Source: Mycolicibacterium iranicum
GTDB lineage: Bacteria > Actinomycetota > Actinomycetes > Mycobacteriales > Mycobacteriaceae
DNA length: 64,000 nt
Direction: 5' to 3'
Assembly: GCF_014190915.1 (NCBI RefSeq)
Contig: NZ_JACHVU010000001.1
Coordinates: 124,001 to 188,000 of the forward strand
This document shows, one piece after another, positions 43,460 through 52,128 of the stretch. Within the stretch, counting starts at the first letter, position 1. Each line of letters begins with the position of its first letter. The notes beneath the pieces were generated by a model. It worked only from the letters and a program-made list of their open reading frames with translations. It was not told the origin of the DNA and did no database searches. The position numbers were made by a program, and so were the translations under genes.

Positions 43460-43546
43460 GTGTTAATTGATGTTCGGTGGCTCCGGTACCTGCTCCAGCG
43501 TCGTCACAGGGCTCAGCACGAACGCCTGGCCCTCACCGCCTACTGA
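43460..43546 (+). CDS. candidate 28-residue basic miniprotein
   Basis: A GTG at 43460 with AAGGA five bases upstream opens a 28-codon frame, beginning VLIDVRWLRYLLQRRHRAQ, 8 bp after the STAS gene. It is strongly basic and amphipathic, with no homologue known to me. The good ribosome site is the main evidence; conservation has not been tested. Confidence 0.35.
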   Translation: MLIDVRWLRYLLQRRHRAQHERLALTAY

Positions 43547-43599
43547 GGTCGATTCCCTCATACCGATGAGTTGACCGTCGGCCGGCCCGTCGACTGATT

Positions 43600-43605
43600 T
43601 AGTGT
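43600..43605 (+). promoter_or_regulatory. -10 element TAGTGT, leaderless
   Basis: TAGTGT lies 6 nt before ATG 43612. Confidence 0.4.
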
Positions 43606-43611
43606 GCAGCT

Positions 43612-44802
43612 ATGGGCACTGATGCCGATCGGGTTGCCGACGCCGCACAGCGGGTGGTCGCCGAGCACGATCCCAAGTCCGTTCCGATTCCACAGTTCCT
43701 CGGTGCCTGTTTCGATGCGGGTCTGTCGTGGGTGCATTTCCCCGAAGGCTTCGGTGGCCTCGGCCTGTCCCGCGGTCTGCAGGCCGTCGCCGACCGGATC
43801 CTGCAGGGTGCCGGCGGGCCCGTCCCACTCGGCCTGAACCCCATGGGCTACGGCATGGCCGCGCCGACCGTGCGTGAACATGCTCAGACCGACGACATCC
43901 GGAAGCTGCTTCTCCGGCCGCTGGCCACCACCGAGGACATCTGGTGTCAGCTGTTCTCCGAGCCGGGTGCGGGCTCGGACCTTGCAGGCCTCGCGACCTC
44001 GGCGGTCCTCGACGGCGACACCTGGGTGGTCAACGGCCAGAAGGTGTGGACCAGCCTGGCCCATCGCGCTCGGTGGGGCCTGTTGCTCGCGCGCACCGAT
44101 CCGAACGTGCCGAAGCACAAAGGGCTGACCTACTTCGTCATCGACATGCACAGCGACGGGGTGCAGACCCGCCCGCTGCGGCAGATGACCGGTCACGCGG
44201 AGTTCAATGAGGTCTACATGACCGACGCGCGCATCCCGGACGCGTTCCGTCTCGGCGCGGTCGGCGACGGCTGGCGGGTGGCCATGACCACGTTGATGAA
44301 TGAACGCAGCGCCCTCGGCGGCAGCGGCAGCCGGCGCGGCGCGGGCACGATCTCCGACGCGGTGGCCCTGTGGGGGTCCCGGCCCGAGCGTCAGACACCG
44401 GTGCTGCGGGACCGGCTCACCACTCTGTGGCTGCGCAGCGAGGCGCAGCGACTCACCTCGGAGCGGTCCCGCGCGTCGGCGACCGTCGGCGGGCCCGGCC
44501 CCGAGGCGTCGGTGGGCAAGCTGGTGGGCGCCGAGCTCAACCAGCACATCTACGAGTTCTGCATGGACTTCCTCGGGCCCGAGGGGATCCTGTACGACGG
44601 GTACGCGATGCACGATTCCGATCAGGACGTCGACGACTGGCGCGGCCCGATCCAGCAGCGCTTCCTGCGCAGCCGCGCGAACACTATCGAGGGCGGCACG
44701 TCCGAGGTCATGCGCAACATCCTCAGCGAACGGGTCCTCGGCCTGCCGGGCGACTTGCGGGCGGATGCGGGGATGCCGTGGAAGGAGGTGCCGCGTGGCT
44801 GA
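43612..44802 (+). CDS. acyl-CoA dehydrogenase, first subunit of a pair
   Basis: A 396-residue FadE-type flavoenzyme. It carries the substrate/FAD segment CQLFSEPGAGSDLAGL (about residues 109-124), QKVWTSLAHRARWGLLLART and the C-terminal FAD-binding IEGGTSEVMRNILSERVLGLP. The next gene encodes a second, diverged dehydrogenase starting 8 bp before this stop. This layout matches mycobacterial alpha2beta2 acyl-CoA dehydrogenases of steroid and branched-acid catabolism, in which the two chains share active sites. The substrate is not known. Confidence 0.88.
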   Translation: MGTDADRVADAAQRVVAEHDPKSVPIPQFLGACFDAGLSWVHFPEGFGGLGLSRGLQAVADRILQGAGGPVPLGLNPMGYGMAAPTVREHAQTDDIRKLLLRPLATTEDIWCQLFSEPGAGSDLAGLATSAVLDGDTWVVNGQKVWTSLAHRARWGLLLARTDPNVPKHKGLTYFVIDMHSDGVQTRPLRQMTGHAEFNEVYMTDARIPDAFRLGAVGDGWRVAMTTLMNERSALGGSGSRRGAGTISDAVALWGSRPERQTPVLRDRLTTLWLRSEAQRLTSERSRASATVGGPGPEASVGKLVGAELNQHIYEFCMDFLGPEGILYDGYAMHDSDQDVDDWRGPIQQRFLRSRANTIEGGTSEVMRNILSERVLGLPGDLRADAGMPWKEVPRG

Positions 44803-45970
44803 AATGTTGGGGGGCACGGAGTACGTGTTCACCGAGGAGCAGGGGCAACTGCGTGCTGCGGTGCGTTCCTTCTGCGCTGACCACATCGGCGAGAGTGCGG
44901 TCAGGGAGTGGATGGCCTCGGACCCGCCCTTCGACGCCAAGGTCTGGGCGCGCCTCGGCACCGAGCTGGGGGTGCTGGGCATGGCCGTTCCGGAGTCGGC
45001 GGGCGGCGCGGGCGGCACGCTGATCGATCAGGCGGTGGCCGTCGAGGAACTGGGCGCCGCGCTGGCGTGCGGACCGCTGTTCGGCACCGTGTATCTGGCC
45101 ATTCCGGCACTGGTCGCGTCGTCGGATTCCGGCGATCTCCTCGACGCGTTGGTCGAGGGCACCCGCACCGCCGCCTTCGCCGTTCCCGAGGACGCCGCGA
45201 CGTTCGACCCGTCGGCGGTGACCGTGGACGCCGTCCGCGCCGGGGACGGGTGGACGCTGACCGGCAGCGTCGAGCGCGTCGTCGACGCCGGGGCAGCGGA
45301 CGTGCTGCTTGTCGCGGCGACCGGTCCCGACGGGGTCGGACTGTACGCGGTGGACGCGAATGACGAAGGTGTGCAGCGGGTTTCGCTGACCACCTTGGAT
45401 CTGACCCGTCCGCAGGCCTCGGTGACGCTGACCGGCGCCCCTGCTCGGCTGGTGTCCGGGCCGGAGGAGGCCGAGCGTGTCGTCACCCACGCGCTGCAGG
45501 TGGGCGCCGCACTGCTGGCCGTCGAACAGGTCGGCGCCGCACAGCATCTGCTGAACCTCACGGTCGACTACGCCAAGAACCGGCTGCAGTTCGGCAGGCC
45601 GATCGGATCGTTCCAGGCCGTCAAGCACCGCCTCGCCGACGATCTGGTCGCCGTCGAGCACGCCCGCTCGACCGCCTACCACGCCGTCTGGGCGCTGACC
45701 GACGGCTCGGACGACCCCGCCCTCGCCGTGGCCATCGCGCAGGCGACGAGCTCGGCGGCGTTCGTCCGGGTTGCGACCGACACCATCCAGGTACACGGTG
45801 GTATCGGATTCACCTGGGAACACCAGGCCCACCTGTACTACAAGCGGGCCTACACCGATGCGGCGCTGCTCGGCAGCGCCGAAGCGCACCGCTCCCGGGT
45901 GGCTGAGTTCGTGCTCGACGTCGCGCCCGACAAAGACGCACCCCGTGTCGCCACCGGCACGCCCAGCTGA
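44795..45970 (+). CDS. acyl-CoA dehydrogenase, second subunit of a pair
   Basis: A 391-residue dehydrogenase-like protein. The N-terminal helical domain starts at FTEEQGQLRAAVRSFCADHI and the C-terminal domain has RLQFGRPIGSFQAVKHRLAD and IQVHGGIGFTWEHQAHLYYKR. The middle beta-domain lacks the EPGAGSD segment of its partner, as is usual for the second chain of heteromeric enzymes. GTG 44795 is chosen because AGGAGG lies 6 nt upstream; it overlaps the first subunit by 8 bp. A much longer open frame from 44300 is an out-of-frame shadow of the first subunit. Confidence 0.85.
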   Translation: MAEMLGGTEYVFTEEQGQLRAAVRSFCADHIGESAVREWMASDPPFDAKVWARLGTELGVLGMAVPESAGGAGGTLIDQAVAVEELGAALACGPLFGTVYLAIPALVASSDSGDLLDALVEGTRTAAFAVPEDAATFDPSAVTVDAVRAGDGWTLTGSVERVVDAGAADVLLVAATGPDGVGLYAVDANDEGVQRVSLTTLDLTRPQASVTLTGAPARLVSGPEEAERVVTHALQVGAALLAVEQVGAAQHLLNLTVDYAKNRLQFGRPIGSFQAVKHRLADDLVAVEHARSTAYHAVWALTDGSDDPALAVAIAQATSSAAFVRVATDTIQVHGGIGFTWEHQAHLYYKRAYTDAALLGSAEAHRSRVAEFVLDVAPDKDAPRVATGTPS

Positions 45971-45983
45971 GAAGGGGAAGCAC

Positions 45984-46235
45984 ATGAAACCGAGGATGTC
46001 GCGTCTCGCCGCTGCGGCCGTCGCCGCCGTGGCACTGGCGGCTCCGCTCTCCGCGGCGTTCGGCAGTGCGCCCGCCACCTCGACGGCACAGTGCCCGCCC
46101 GGTCAGACCGGGGTCATCTACGGGTGCTCGCCGTTCTGCGTCGAGGGTAAGTTCCTCGACACGCAGACCGGGCTGTGCATACCCATCGCTCCTCCTCCCC
46201 CCGCACCCGCACCCGCACCCGCACCGCGGTTCTAG
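45984..46235 (+). CDS. small secreted Cys-rich protein with Pro-Ala tail
   Basis: An 83-residue protein with a classical signal peptide (RMSRLAAAAVAAVALAAPLSAAFG, cleavage likely near SAPA). A short module with four cysteines follows (C-PPGQTGVIYG-C-SPF-C-VEGKFLDTQTGL-C), enough for two disulfides. It ends in PPPPAPAPAPAPRF. The last part is encoded by a hexamer repeat. GAAGGGGAAG precedes the ATG 13 bp after the dehydrogenase pair, but function and operon membership are unknown. Confidence 0.75.
   Translation: MKPRMSRLAAAAVAAVALAAPLSAAFGSAPATSTAQCPPGQTGVIYGCSPFCVEGKFLDTQTGLCIPIAPPPPAPAPAPAPRF
46201..46224 (+). repeat. hexanucleotide repeat (CCGCAC)x4
   Basis: Four perfect copies encode the Pro-Ala tail of the secreted miniprotein. 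Slippage would change tail length without shifting frame. Confidence 0.8.
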
Positions 46236-46243
46236 GGCCGCCC

Positions 46244-47656
46244 GTGAACCCAGTGGACCGCTTCTTCGAGATCACGGCCCGCCAGTCGACGCTGGGCACC
46301 GAAATCCGCGGTGGCGTCGTCACCTTCATCGCGATGGCCTACATCGTCGTGCTGAACCCGATCATCCTGTCGGGGTCGGCCGACGTGACCGGCGCCAAGC
46401 TGGACTTCGCCCAGGTCTCGGCCACCACCTCGCTGGCCGCCGGGGTGATGACGATCCTGTTCGGCCTGGTCGCCCGGCTGCCGTTCGCGCTCGCCGCCGG
46501 CCTCGGCATCAACTCGTTCCTCGCGACCACCGTCGTCGGATCGCTGACATGGGCCGAGGCGATGGGCCTCGTCGTGATCAACGGCCTCATCATCGTGCTG
46601 CTCGCGGTGACCGGCCTGCGGCGCCTGGTCTTCGACGCGGTGCCGATGCAGCTCAAGCTCGCGATCACCGCCGGCATCGGCCTCTTCATCCTGTTCATCG
46701 GTTTGGTGGATGCGGGGTTCATCGCCTCCACCGGCGTCCCGTCGCCGCCGGTCGGACTCGGCGCCGGCGGGGCAGGGTCGATCAGCACCGTGCCGACGCT
46801 CGTGTTCGTCCTCACCCTGGTCCTGACCGGAGCCCTCGTGATCCGGCAAGTGCGCGGCGGCATCCTCATCGGCCTGGTCGCCGGCACGATCGTCGCCGTC
46901 GTGATCGAGGCGATCTGGCATCTGGGGTCGGCGGTGGACAACCCGGGCGGTTGGAGCCTGTCCGTGCCGTCGCTGTCGGGGTCGCCGTTCTCGCTGCCGG
47001 ACCTGTCCCTGGTCGGCGAGTTCAGCCTGAACAGCTTCAGCCGCATCGGTGTCCTGGCGGCGGTCATGCTCGTCTTCACGCTGGTGTTCGCGAACTTCTT
47101 CGACGCGATGGGCACCATGACGGGACTGTCCCGCGAGGCGGGGCTGTCCGACGACAAGGGCACGTTCCCGCGGTTACGTTCGGCGCTGGTCGTCGAAGGT
47201 GCGGGCGCGGTGGTCGGCGGTGCGACCTCGTCGTCGTCGAACACCGTCTTCATCGAATCCGGTGCCGGCATCGAGGAGGGCGCCCGCACCGGCCTGGCCA
47301 ACGTCGTCACCGGAGTGCTGTTCCTGGCCGCGATGTTCATCTCGCCGCTGGCGTCGATCGTGCCGACCGAGGTCGCGGCCGCGGCATTGGTGATCGTCGG
47401 CGCGATGATGGTGTCTCAGCTGCGCCACATCGACCTGTCGGAATTCTCGGTCGCCCTGCCGGTCGTACTGACCGTCGCGGTCATGCCGTTCAGCTATTCG
47501 ATCGCCAACGGCATCGGCGTCGGCTTCATCGCGTGGGTGCTGATGCGCACGGCGGCAGGGAAATTCCGTGAGGTCAGCCCGCTGCTGTGGGTGGTGGCCG
47601 CGGGCTTCGGCGTGTACTTCGCCCGCACCCCTCTCGAGTCGCTGATCGGGGTCTAG
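46244..47656 (+). CDS. NCS2-family purine permease (AzgA-like guanine/hypoxanthine transporter)
   Basis: A 470-residue transporter of the AzgA subgroup. About twelve to fourteen hydrophobic helices are present, with the family motifs FIAMAYIVVLNPIIL, GLGINSF, FANFFDAMGTMTGL and ATSSSSNTVFIESGAGIEEGARTGLAN. It imports purine bases with protons. GTG 46244 is chosen because the family N-terminus (VDRFFEITARQSTLGTEIRGG) follows directly; the open frame from 46175 would overlap the secreted protein. Its stop overlaps the convergent reductase by 4 bp. Confidence 0.88.
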   Translation: MNPVDRFFEITARQSTLGTEIRGGVVTFIAMAYIVVLNPIILSGSADVTGAKLDFAQVSATTSLAAGVMTILFGLVARLPFALAAGLGINSFLATTVVGSLTWAEAMGLVVINGLIIVLLAVTGLRRLVFDAVPMQLKLAITAGIGLFILFIGLVDAGFIASTGVPSPPVGLGAGGAGSISTVPTLVFVLTLVLTGALVIRQVRGGILIGLVAGTIVAVVIEAIWHLGSAVDNPGGWSLSVPSLSGSPFSLPDLSLVGEFSLNSFSRIGVLAAVMLVFTLVFANFFDAMGTMTGLSREAGLSDDKGTFPRLRSALVVEGAGAVVGGATSSSSNTVFIESGAGIEEGARTGLANVVTGVLFLAAMFISPLASIVPTEVAAAALVIVGAMMVSQLRHIDLSEFSVALPVVLTVAVMPFSYSIANGIGVGFIAWVLMRTAAGKFREVSPLLWVVAAGFGVYFARTPLESLIGV

Positions 47657-49263
47657 TACACGTCGCGCAGGTAGCGATGCGTGGTGATGAGGTCGTTGAC
47701 GTAGGAGTGCGCGGCCTCCTCGTCCAGACCACCGGCGGTGCGCACCACCTCGTGCAGTGCGCGGTGCACGTCCTTGGCCATGTGGTCGGCGTCGCCGCAG
47801 ACGTAGAAGTACGCGCCGTCCTGCAGCCACGAGTAGAGCTCCGCGGCGTGGGCCAGCATGTGGTGCTGCACATAATCTTTGGCGGCCTGGTCGCGGGAGA
47901 ACGCACAGTTCAACCGGGTCAGCACACCCGCCTCCCGGAACGCGGCGAGGTCGTCGCCGTACAGGAAGTCGGTGGCGCGGTGACGGTCACCGAAGAACAG
48001 CCACGAGTCTCCGGTCGCCCCGGTGGCCTGCCGTTCCTGCAGGAACGCCCGGAACGGGGCGATGCCGGTGCCGGGTCCGACCATGACGATCGGCGCGTCG
48101 CCGGCCGGTAGACGGAAAGAGTCGTTGGGCGCCAGGTGAACTCGCACGGTATCGGCGCGGTCGGCCAGGAAGCCGGACGCCACCCCGCGGTGGGCCCGGC
48201 CACGGGCGGTATAGTCCACTGTCGCGACCGTGAGGTGGATACGGTCCGGGTGCAGAAGCGGACTCGACGCGATCGAGTAGTCCCGGTGCTGCAGCGGTCG
48301 CAGCGTGGGAACCACCTCGTCGACGCCGAGGTCGGCGAGTGCCAGCAGGTCGAGAACGTCGCGGCCGTACAACCAGCCCGTCAGCGCCGCCGCGTCACCG
48401 CCCGTCAGGAGCGCCCTGGCTTCGGCGTCACGCGTGTGGGTCGCCACCAGGCTCTGCAGTGCGCCCGTCGGCACGCGTAGCTCCAGGTGCTCGGTGAGCA
48501 GCGCTCCCAGCGGTCGATCGTGGTGCGCCACCACGTACTCGGGCCCCACCCCGAACCGTGCGAGCACGGCGTCGACCAGCTCGGGGTCGTTCACCGGGTG
48601 TACGCCCAGCGAATCGCCCGCCTGGTAGGACATCCCGCTGTCGCCGAGGTCGATCTCGTAGTGGCGCACCGATTTGTCCGAGCCGGCGTGGGTCAGGGAA
48701 AGATTGACCACCAACCGGGCGGGGAACGGATTGCGGCGGTTCCACGGCGAATCCGTCTGCACGGGCTCGTCGGCCTCGGTCGCCGCCACGGGCGTGGCGG
48801 CCGAGATCTGCGCCAGGCGGCCCACCACCTGGGCAGTCCATGCCTCCGAGGGTTCTTCGAACTCGAGGTCGCAGTCGACGCGGTCGGTGAGGCGGTGGGC
48901 GCCCAGTTCGGCGAGCCGCTCGTCGATGATCTTTCCCGCGTTGCAGAACAGCGGGTAGAAGCTGTCCCCCAGGCCGAGGACGGCGAACGTCAGATGGTCG
49001 AGGCGGCCCGCACCGTCGGAGCTCAGTTCCTCCCAGAACACCTCGGCGTCGTAGGGCACCTCGCCGTCCCCGTACGTCGCGGTGATCACCACGAAGTGCG
49101 TGGCGGTCGCCAGCGCGTCCAGGTTCAGATCGTTGAGGTACTGCGGTTCGACGTCGATCCCGGCACCGCGGGCGGCCTGCGCGAACTTCTTGGCCACCAT
49201 CGTGGAGTTGCCCGTCTCGGTGGCGAAGCCGAGCACCAGCGAGAACGGCGGATTGTCAGACAT
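47653..49263 (-). CDS. NADPH flavoprotein reductase (flavodoxin + FNR fusion, sulfite reductase CysJ-like)
   Basis: A 536-residue diflavin reductase. The N-terminal flavodoxin domain (FMN) has FATETGNSTMVA, ATYGDGEVPYDAEVFWEEL and VLGLGDSFYPLFCNAGK. The C-terminal FAD/NADPH half has QHRDYSIASSPL (FAD), GPGTGIAPFRAFLQER and YVCGDADHMAKDVHRAL (NADPH). It resembles the flavoprotein subunit of sulfite reductase or a P450/ferric reductase; no haemoprotein partner is adjacent. ATG 49263 is preferred to GTG 49275 because AAGGGG abuts the GTG too closely. An IdeR-like sequence lies upstream. Confidence 0.85.
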   Translation of the reverse strand: MSDNPPFSLVLGFATETGNSTMVAKKFAQAARGAGIDVEPQYLNDLNLDALATATHFVVITATYGDGEVPYDAEVFWEELSSDGAGRLDHLTFAVLGLGDSFYPLFCNAGKIIDERLAELGAHRLTDRVDCDLEFEEPSEAWTAQVVGRLAQISAATPVAATEADEPVQTDSPWNRRNPFPARLVVNLSLTHAGSDKSVRHYEIDLGDSGMSYQAGDSLGVHPVNDPELVDAVLARFGVGPEYVVAHHDRPLGALLTEHLELRVPTGALQSLVATHTRDAEARALLTGGDAAALTGWLYGRDVLDLLALADLGVDEVVPTLRPLQHRDYSIASSPLLHPDRIHLTVATVDYTARGRAHRGVASGFLADRADTVRVHLAPNDSFRLPAGDAPIVMVGPGTGIAPFRAFLQERQATGATGDSWLFFGDRHRATDFLYGDDLAAFREAGVLTRLNCAFSRDQAAKDYVQHHMLAHAAELYSWLQDGAYFYVCGDADHMAKDVHRALHEVVRTAGGLDEEAAHSYVNDLITTHRYLRDVY

Positions 49264-49304
49264 CGTCGGAGCCACCCCTTCCGGGCATCATGAGTAAGCT
49301 CACC

Positions 49305-49323
49305 CTTAGTTAGGGCGACCTTA
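49305..49323 (-). promoter_or_regulatory. weak IdeR-like box upstream of the flavoprotein reductase
   Basis: The plus-strand sequence CTTAGTTAGGGCGACCTTA matches the IdeR consensus at about 12 of 19 positions, 42 bp ahead of ATG 49263. It is clearly weaker than the ESX-3 box. Confidence 0.35.
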
Positions 49324-49352
49324 CTGGCCCGTTGGGCTCCTGTGCGGGCTCT

Positions 49353-49994
49353 CTAGTGGGTGCCGAGGCGCTCGGCGGCCACACCGACGATCACCGCGCG
49401 CATCTGGCGGGCGATGTCCTGCCTGGTCATCACCTGTGGCGAACCGTTGGCGAACGCGAAGATCAGGCCGCCGAGGTACGCCAGGAGCACGGTGGCCTGC
49501 TCGTCGAGGATCGCGGGGTCGACGTCCCCGGACTGCAGGGCGAGCACGAACTGTCCGACCAGGGCGCGGAAACTCACGTCCATCTCCTCGAAGCCCGCGG
49601 CCAGGTCGGGATCGCCGGTGGCCAGCATCGTCAGCTCCAGGCGGGCGCGCGTGCGCGAGAACTGCGGCTCCTCCCGGATGGAGAGGATCTGGCGGGCCAG
49701 CACGTCGGCGATGACCTCGCCGCTGCTGGTGGGCGCGTCCTTGAACGCTTCGGTGAAGGCCTCGGCGTCGTAGCGGATCAACTGGTCGGCCACTCCGCGC
49801 AGCAGCGCCGCTCTGGTCCGGTAGTAGAAGGACGTCGTGCCGTCGGGGACTCCGGCGCGCCGGTCCACCTTGAGGTGGCTCAGGCCGCGCGGCCCGTCCT
49901 GGGCCAACAGCGCGATGGCGGCGTCGCACAACTGGCGACGCCGCTCGGTGGCATTGTGTTTTCGGCGGATCTCAACAGGTGCGATCTTAAGCAC
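49353..49994 (-). CDS. TetR-family transcriptional regulator
   Basis: A 213-residue repressor. The DNA-binding region shows ATERRRQLCDAAIALLAQDGPRGLSHLKVDRRAGVPDGTTSFYYRTRAALL, a TetR helix-turn-helix. The C-terminal effector domain is unassigned. GTG 49994 is the only reasonable start; the very long upstream frame is a shadow of the MFS gene. It follows the MFS gene by 23 bp on the same strand, so the two are probably cotranscribed and the regulator may control the transporter. Confidence 0.82.
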   Translation of the reverse strand: MLKIAPVEIRRKHNATERRRQLCDAAIALLAQDGPRGLSHLKVDRRAGVPDGTTSFYYRTRAALLRGVADQLIRYDAEAFTEAFKDAPTSSGEVIADVLARQILSIREEPQFSRTRARLELTMLATGDPDLAAGFEEMDVSFRALVGQFVLALQSGDVDPAILDEQATVLLAYLGGLIFAFANGSPQVMTRQDIARQMRAVIVGVAAERLGTH

Positions 49995-50017
49995 CCGCCC
50001 CGGCGGCCCGCCCGGCG

Positions 50018-51178
50018 TCAGCGGGCCGCGGCGGTGAACGCGACGGCCGAGACACCGAGCACGGCGACGAGAGTGGCGACCGCAGCCCAGTGGCCGTGGG
50101 ACCACACCAGGCCCCCGAGCCAACCGAACAGACTCGATCCGGTGTAGTAGCCGATCGTGTAGAGGGCGCTCGCCTGAGCGCGGCCCTCGACCGCGCGGGC
50201 GGCGACCATGCTCGACGCGACCGCGTGCCCCACGAAGAACCCCGCGGTCAGCACCGCGACGCCGATGACGACGACCACCAGCGGTCCCGCCGACGTGACC
50301 AGCGCGCCGACAGCCACCAATGCCCCCGCCGTCGCCAGCACGACGGCCGGTCCGAAGCGGGCGCCCAGCCACCCGGTACTGCGTGAGCCTGCCGTTCCAC
50401 CCAGGTAGGTCAGGAAGATCATCGAGATCATCGCCGGCGCCAGCCCGTAGGGGGCCGCGGACAGACGGAACGGCAGATAGTTGAAGACTGTCATGACCGC
50501 CCCCGACAGGAGCAGTCCGACGACCAGCACGGGCCACAGGGCGCGGTTGCGCAGATGTGCCCCGATCATTCCGGCGGCCCTGCGCGGCGTCGTGGCCGCG
50601 CAGGACGGGACGAGGGCGATCATCGCCACCATCAACGCCGCCACCACACCGCCGAGCAGGAGAAGGCCGATGCGCCAACCGAACTGCTCGGCTGCCGGTA
50701 CCGCGAGCAGGCGCCCGCCCAATCCCCCGACCGAGGTCGCGGCCACGTAGCTGCCCGCCATCGTCGCGGCGCGGGCCGGCGCGGCGATGTCGTGCGAGAG
50801 GGTCATCGCCAGGGCGGGGATGCCGCCCAGCGCCACACCGTGGACCACCCTGCCCGCCAGCAGCGCGTCGAACGTCGGCAGCAGGGGCACGGCGACGGCA
50901 CACACCGCAGCCGCAACGGCCGCGGCCCGCATCGCCGTCGGCAGACCGATGCGGCCGGCCAGCCAGGCCCACGGCAGCACCGACAGCGCCAGCCCGAAGG
51001 TGGAGGCCGAGATCAGCAGGGCCGCTTGGGATGCGCTGACGCCCAGGTCGTGGCCGATCGACGGGAGGAGGCCCTGCGGGGCGTACATCGCGGCGAACGC
51101 GGCCAGACCCGCGCACCACAACGTCAGCACCAGACGCCGTTCGGCGGTCCGGGCGGGCGCACTGGCGGAGAGAAGCAC
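50018..51178 (-). CDS. MFS transporter, YnfM-type
   Basis: A 386-residue transporter with twelve predicted helices. The motif GLALSVLPWAWLAGRIG matches MFS motif A, and LAGRVVHGVALGGIPALAM that of YnfM-type exporters. It is divergent from the LysR gene, a common pairing for this subfamily, and followed by a TetR gene. The substrate is unknown. Confidence 0.85.
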   Translation of the reverse strand: MLLSASAPARTAERRLVLTLWCAGLAAFAAMYAPQGLLPSIGHDLGVSASQAALLISASTFGLALSVLPWAWLAGRIGLPTAMRAAAVAAAVCAVAVPLLPTFDALLAGRVVHGVALGGIPALAMTLSHDIAAPARAATMAGSYVAATSVGGLGGRLLAVPAAEQFGWRIGLLLLGGVVAALMVAMIALVPSCAATTPRRAAGMIGAHLRNRALWPVLVVGLLLSGAVMTVFNYLPFRLSAAPYGLAPAMISMIFLTYLGGTAGSRSTGWLGARFGPAVVLATAGALVAVGALVTSAGPLVVVVIGVAVLTAGFFVGHAVASSMVAARAVEGRAQASALYTIGYYTGSSLFGWLGGLVWSHGHWAAVATLVAVLGVSAVAFTAAAR

Positions 51179-51233
51179 CCGACCATTGCACCGGACGCCA
51201 TTTATCCTGTGAAGGTCCGATTCCGTCTTTCAG

Positions 51234-51252
51234 TGATAGGGAGCAGCTATCA
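51234..51252 (+). promoter_or_regulatory. inverted repeat TGATAG-N7-CTATCA flush with the LysR start codon
   Basis: Arms 51234-51239 and 51247-51252 end at the base before ATG 51253, and the spacer contains the ribosome site GGAG. It has the T-N-A dyad form of LysR-type sites and would block both transcription and translation initiation. Confidence 0.5.
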
Positions 51253-52128
51253 ATGCTCGAGGTGCGGGAGGCCCGCTACTTCATCGCCGTCGCCGAGGAA
51301 CTGAACTTCGGCCGGGCCGCGGACCGTCTGCAGATGTCCCAGCCACCGCTGTCGTCGGCGGTGAAGGCGATCGAGAAGCGACTCGGCGTGCTGCTGCTGA
51401 ACCGGACCACCCGGCACGTGGTGCTCACGTCGGCGGGAACGGTGTTCCTCGACCGGTGCCGCCGCGTCGTGGCCGCGGCCGAGGACGCCGAATCCGCGGC
51501 CCGGCTGGCTGCCGAAGGTCAGGTGGGTGAACTGCGAATCGGCGCGGTGACAACGGCTTTCACCCGTGTGCTGCCGCGGGCGCTCGCCGCGCACGCCCGT
51601 ACCCACCCCGGTGTCGACGTCACGGTGCGTGAGGTGGACACCCACTTCGGATCCGAACTGCTGCAGCGTCGGGAGATCGACATCGCGATCGTCCGGCACG
51701 GGCCGGCGCGGCCGTGGCTGCGTCACGTCACCCTGACCGAGGAACCGTTCGTCCTGGCGGCGCCGCAGGGCTGGACGCTGCCGACGGGGCTGCGATCAGA
51801 CCTCGGACGGGCAGCCGACCTGCCGTGGGTGTGGATCCCCCGCTCGGGGACACCGGACTACCACGACCAGGTCGCCGCCTGCTGCCGCGGTGCCGGATTC
51901 ACCCCGCGGGCTGCGCATCTCGCGCAATCGATCAGCAGTCAGCTCGCGATGGTGGCCGCGGGCCTCGGGGTGGCGCTCGTCCCCGCGAGCTCGGCGGCCG
52001 CACAGGACGGCATCACCACGGTCCGCGTCCGCTCGCCGCTCTCGATCGCGATGAGTGCGCTCTGCCGCACCGACGCCGACCTGCTCGTCGGGGCGTTCAT
52101 CGACGCGCTCGTGGGCGCGTCCCGCTGA
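51253..52128 (+). CDS. LysR-family transcriptional regulator
   Basis: A 291-residue LTTR. The N-terminal helix-turn-helix (EARYFIAVAEELNFGRAADRLQMSQPPLSSAVKAIEKRLGVLLLNR) is canonical, and the C-terminal periplasmic-binding-protein-like domain senses an unknown ligand. It is divergent from the YnfM-type transporter and is its probable regulator. It is convergent with, and directly adjacent to, the polyol operon's last gene, but the operators do not suggest a link. Confidence 0.9.
   Translation: MLEVREARYFIAVAEELNFGRAADRLQMSQPPLSSAVKAIEKRLGVLLLNRTTRHVVLTSAGTVFLDRCRRVVAAAEDAESAARLAAEGQVGELRIGAVTTAFTRVLPRALAAHARTHPGVDVTVREVDTHFGSELLQRREIDIAIVRHGPARPWLRHVTLTEEPFVLAAPQGWTLPTGLRSDLGRAADLPWVWIPRSGTPDYHDQVAACCRGAGFTPRAAHLAQSISSQLAMVAAGLGVALVPASSAAAQDGITTVRVRSPLSIAMSALCRTDADLLVGAFIDALVGASR

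Noticed and set aside
49353..51191. 612-codon frame including the TetR gene
   Set aside because: The upstream 400 codons are an out-of-frame shadow of the MFS gene; the TetR domain begins shortly after GTG 49994.
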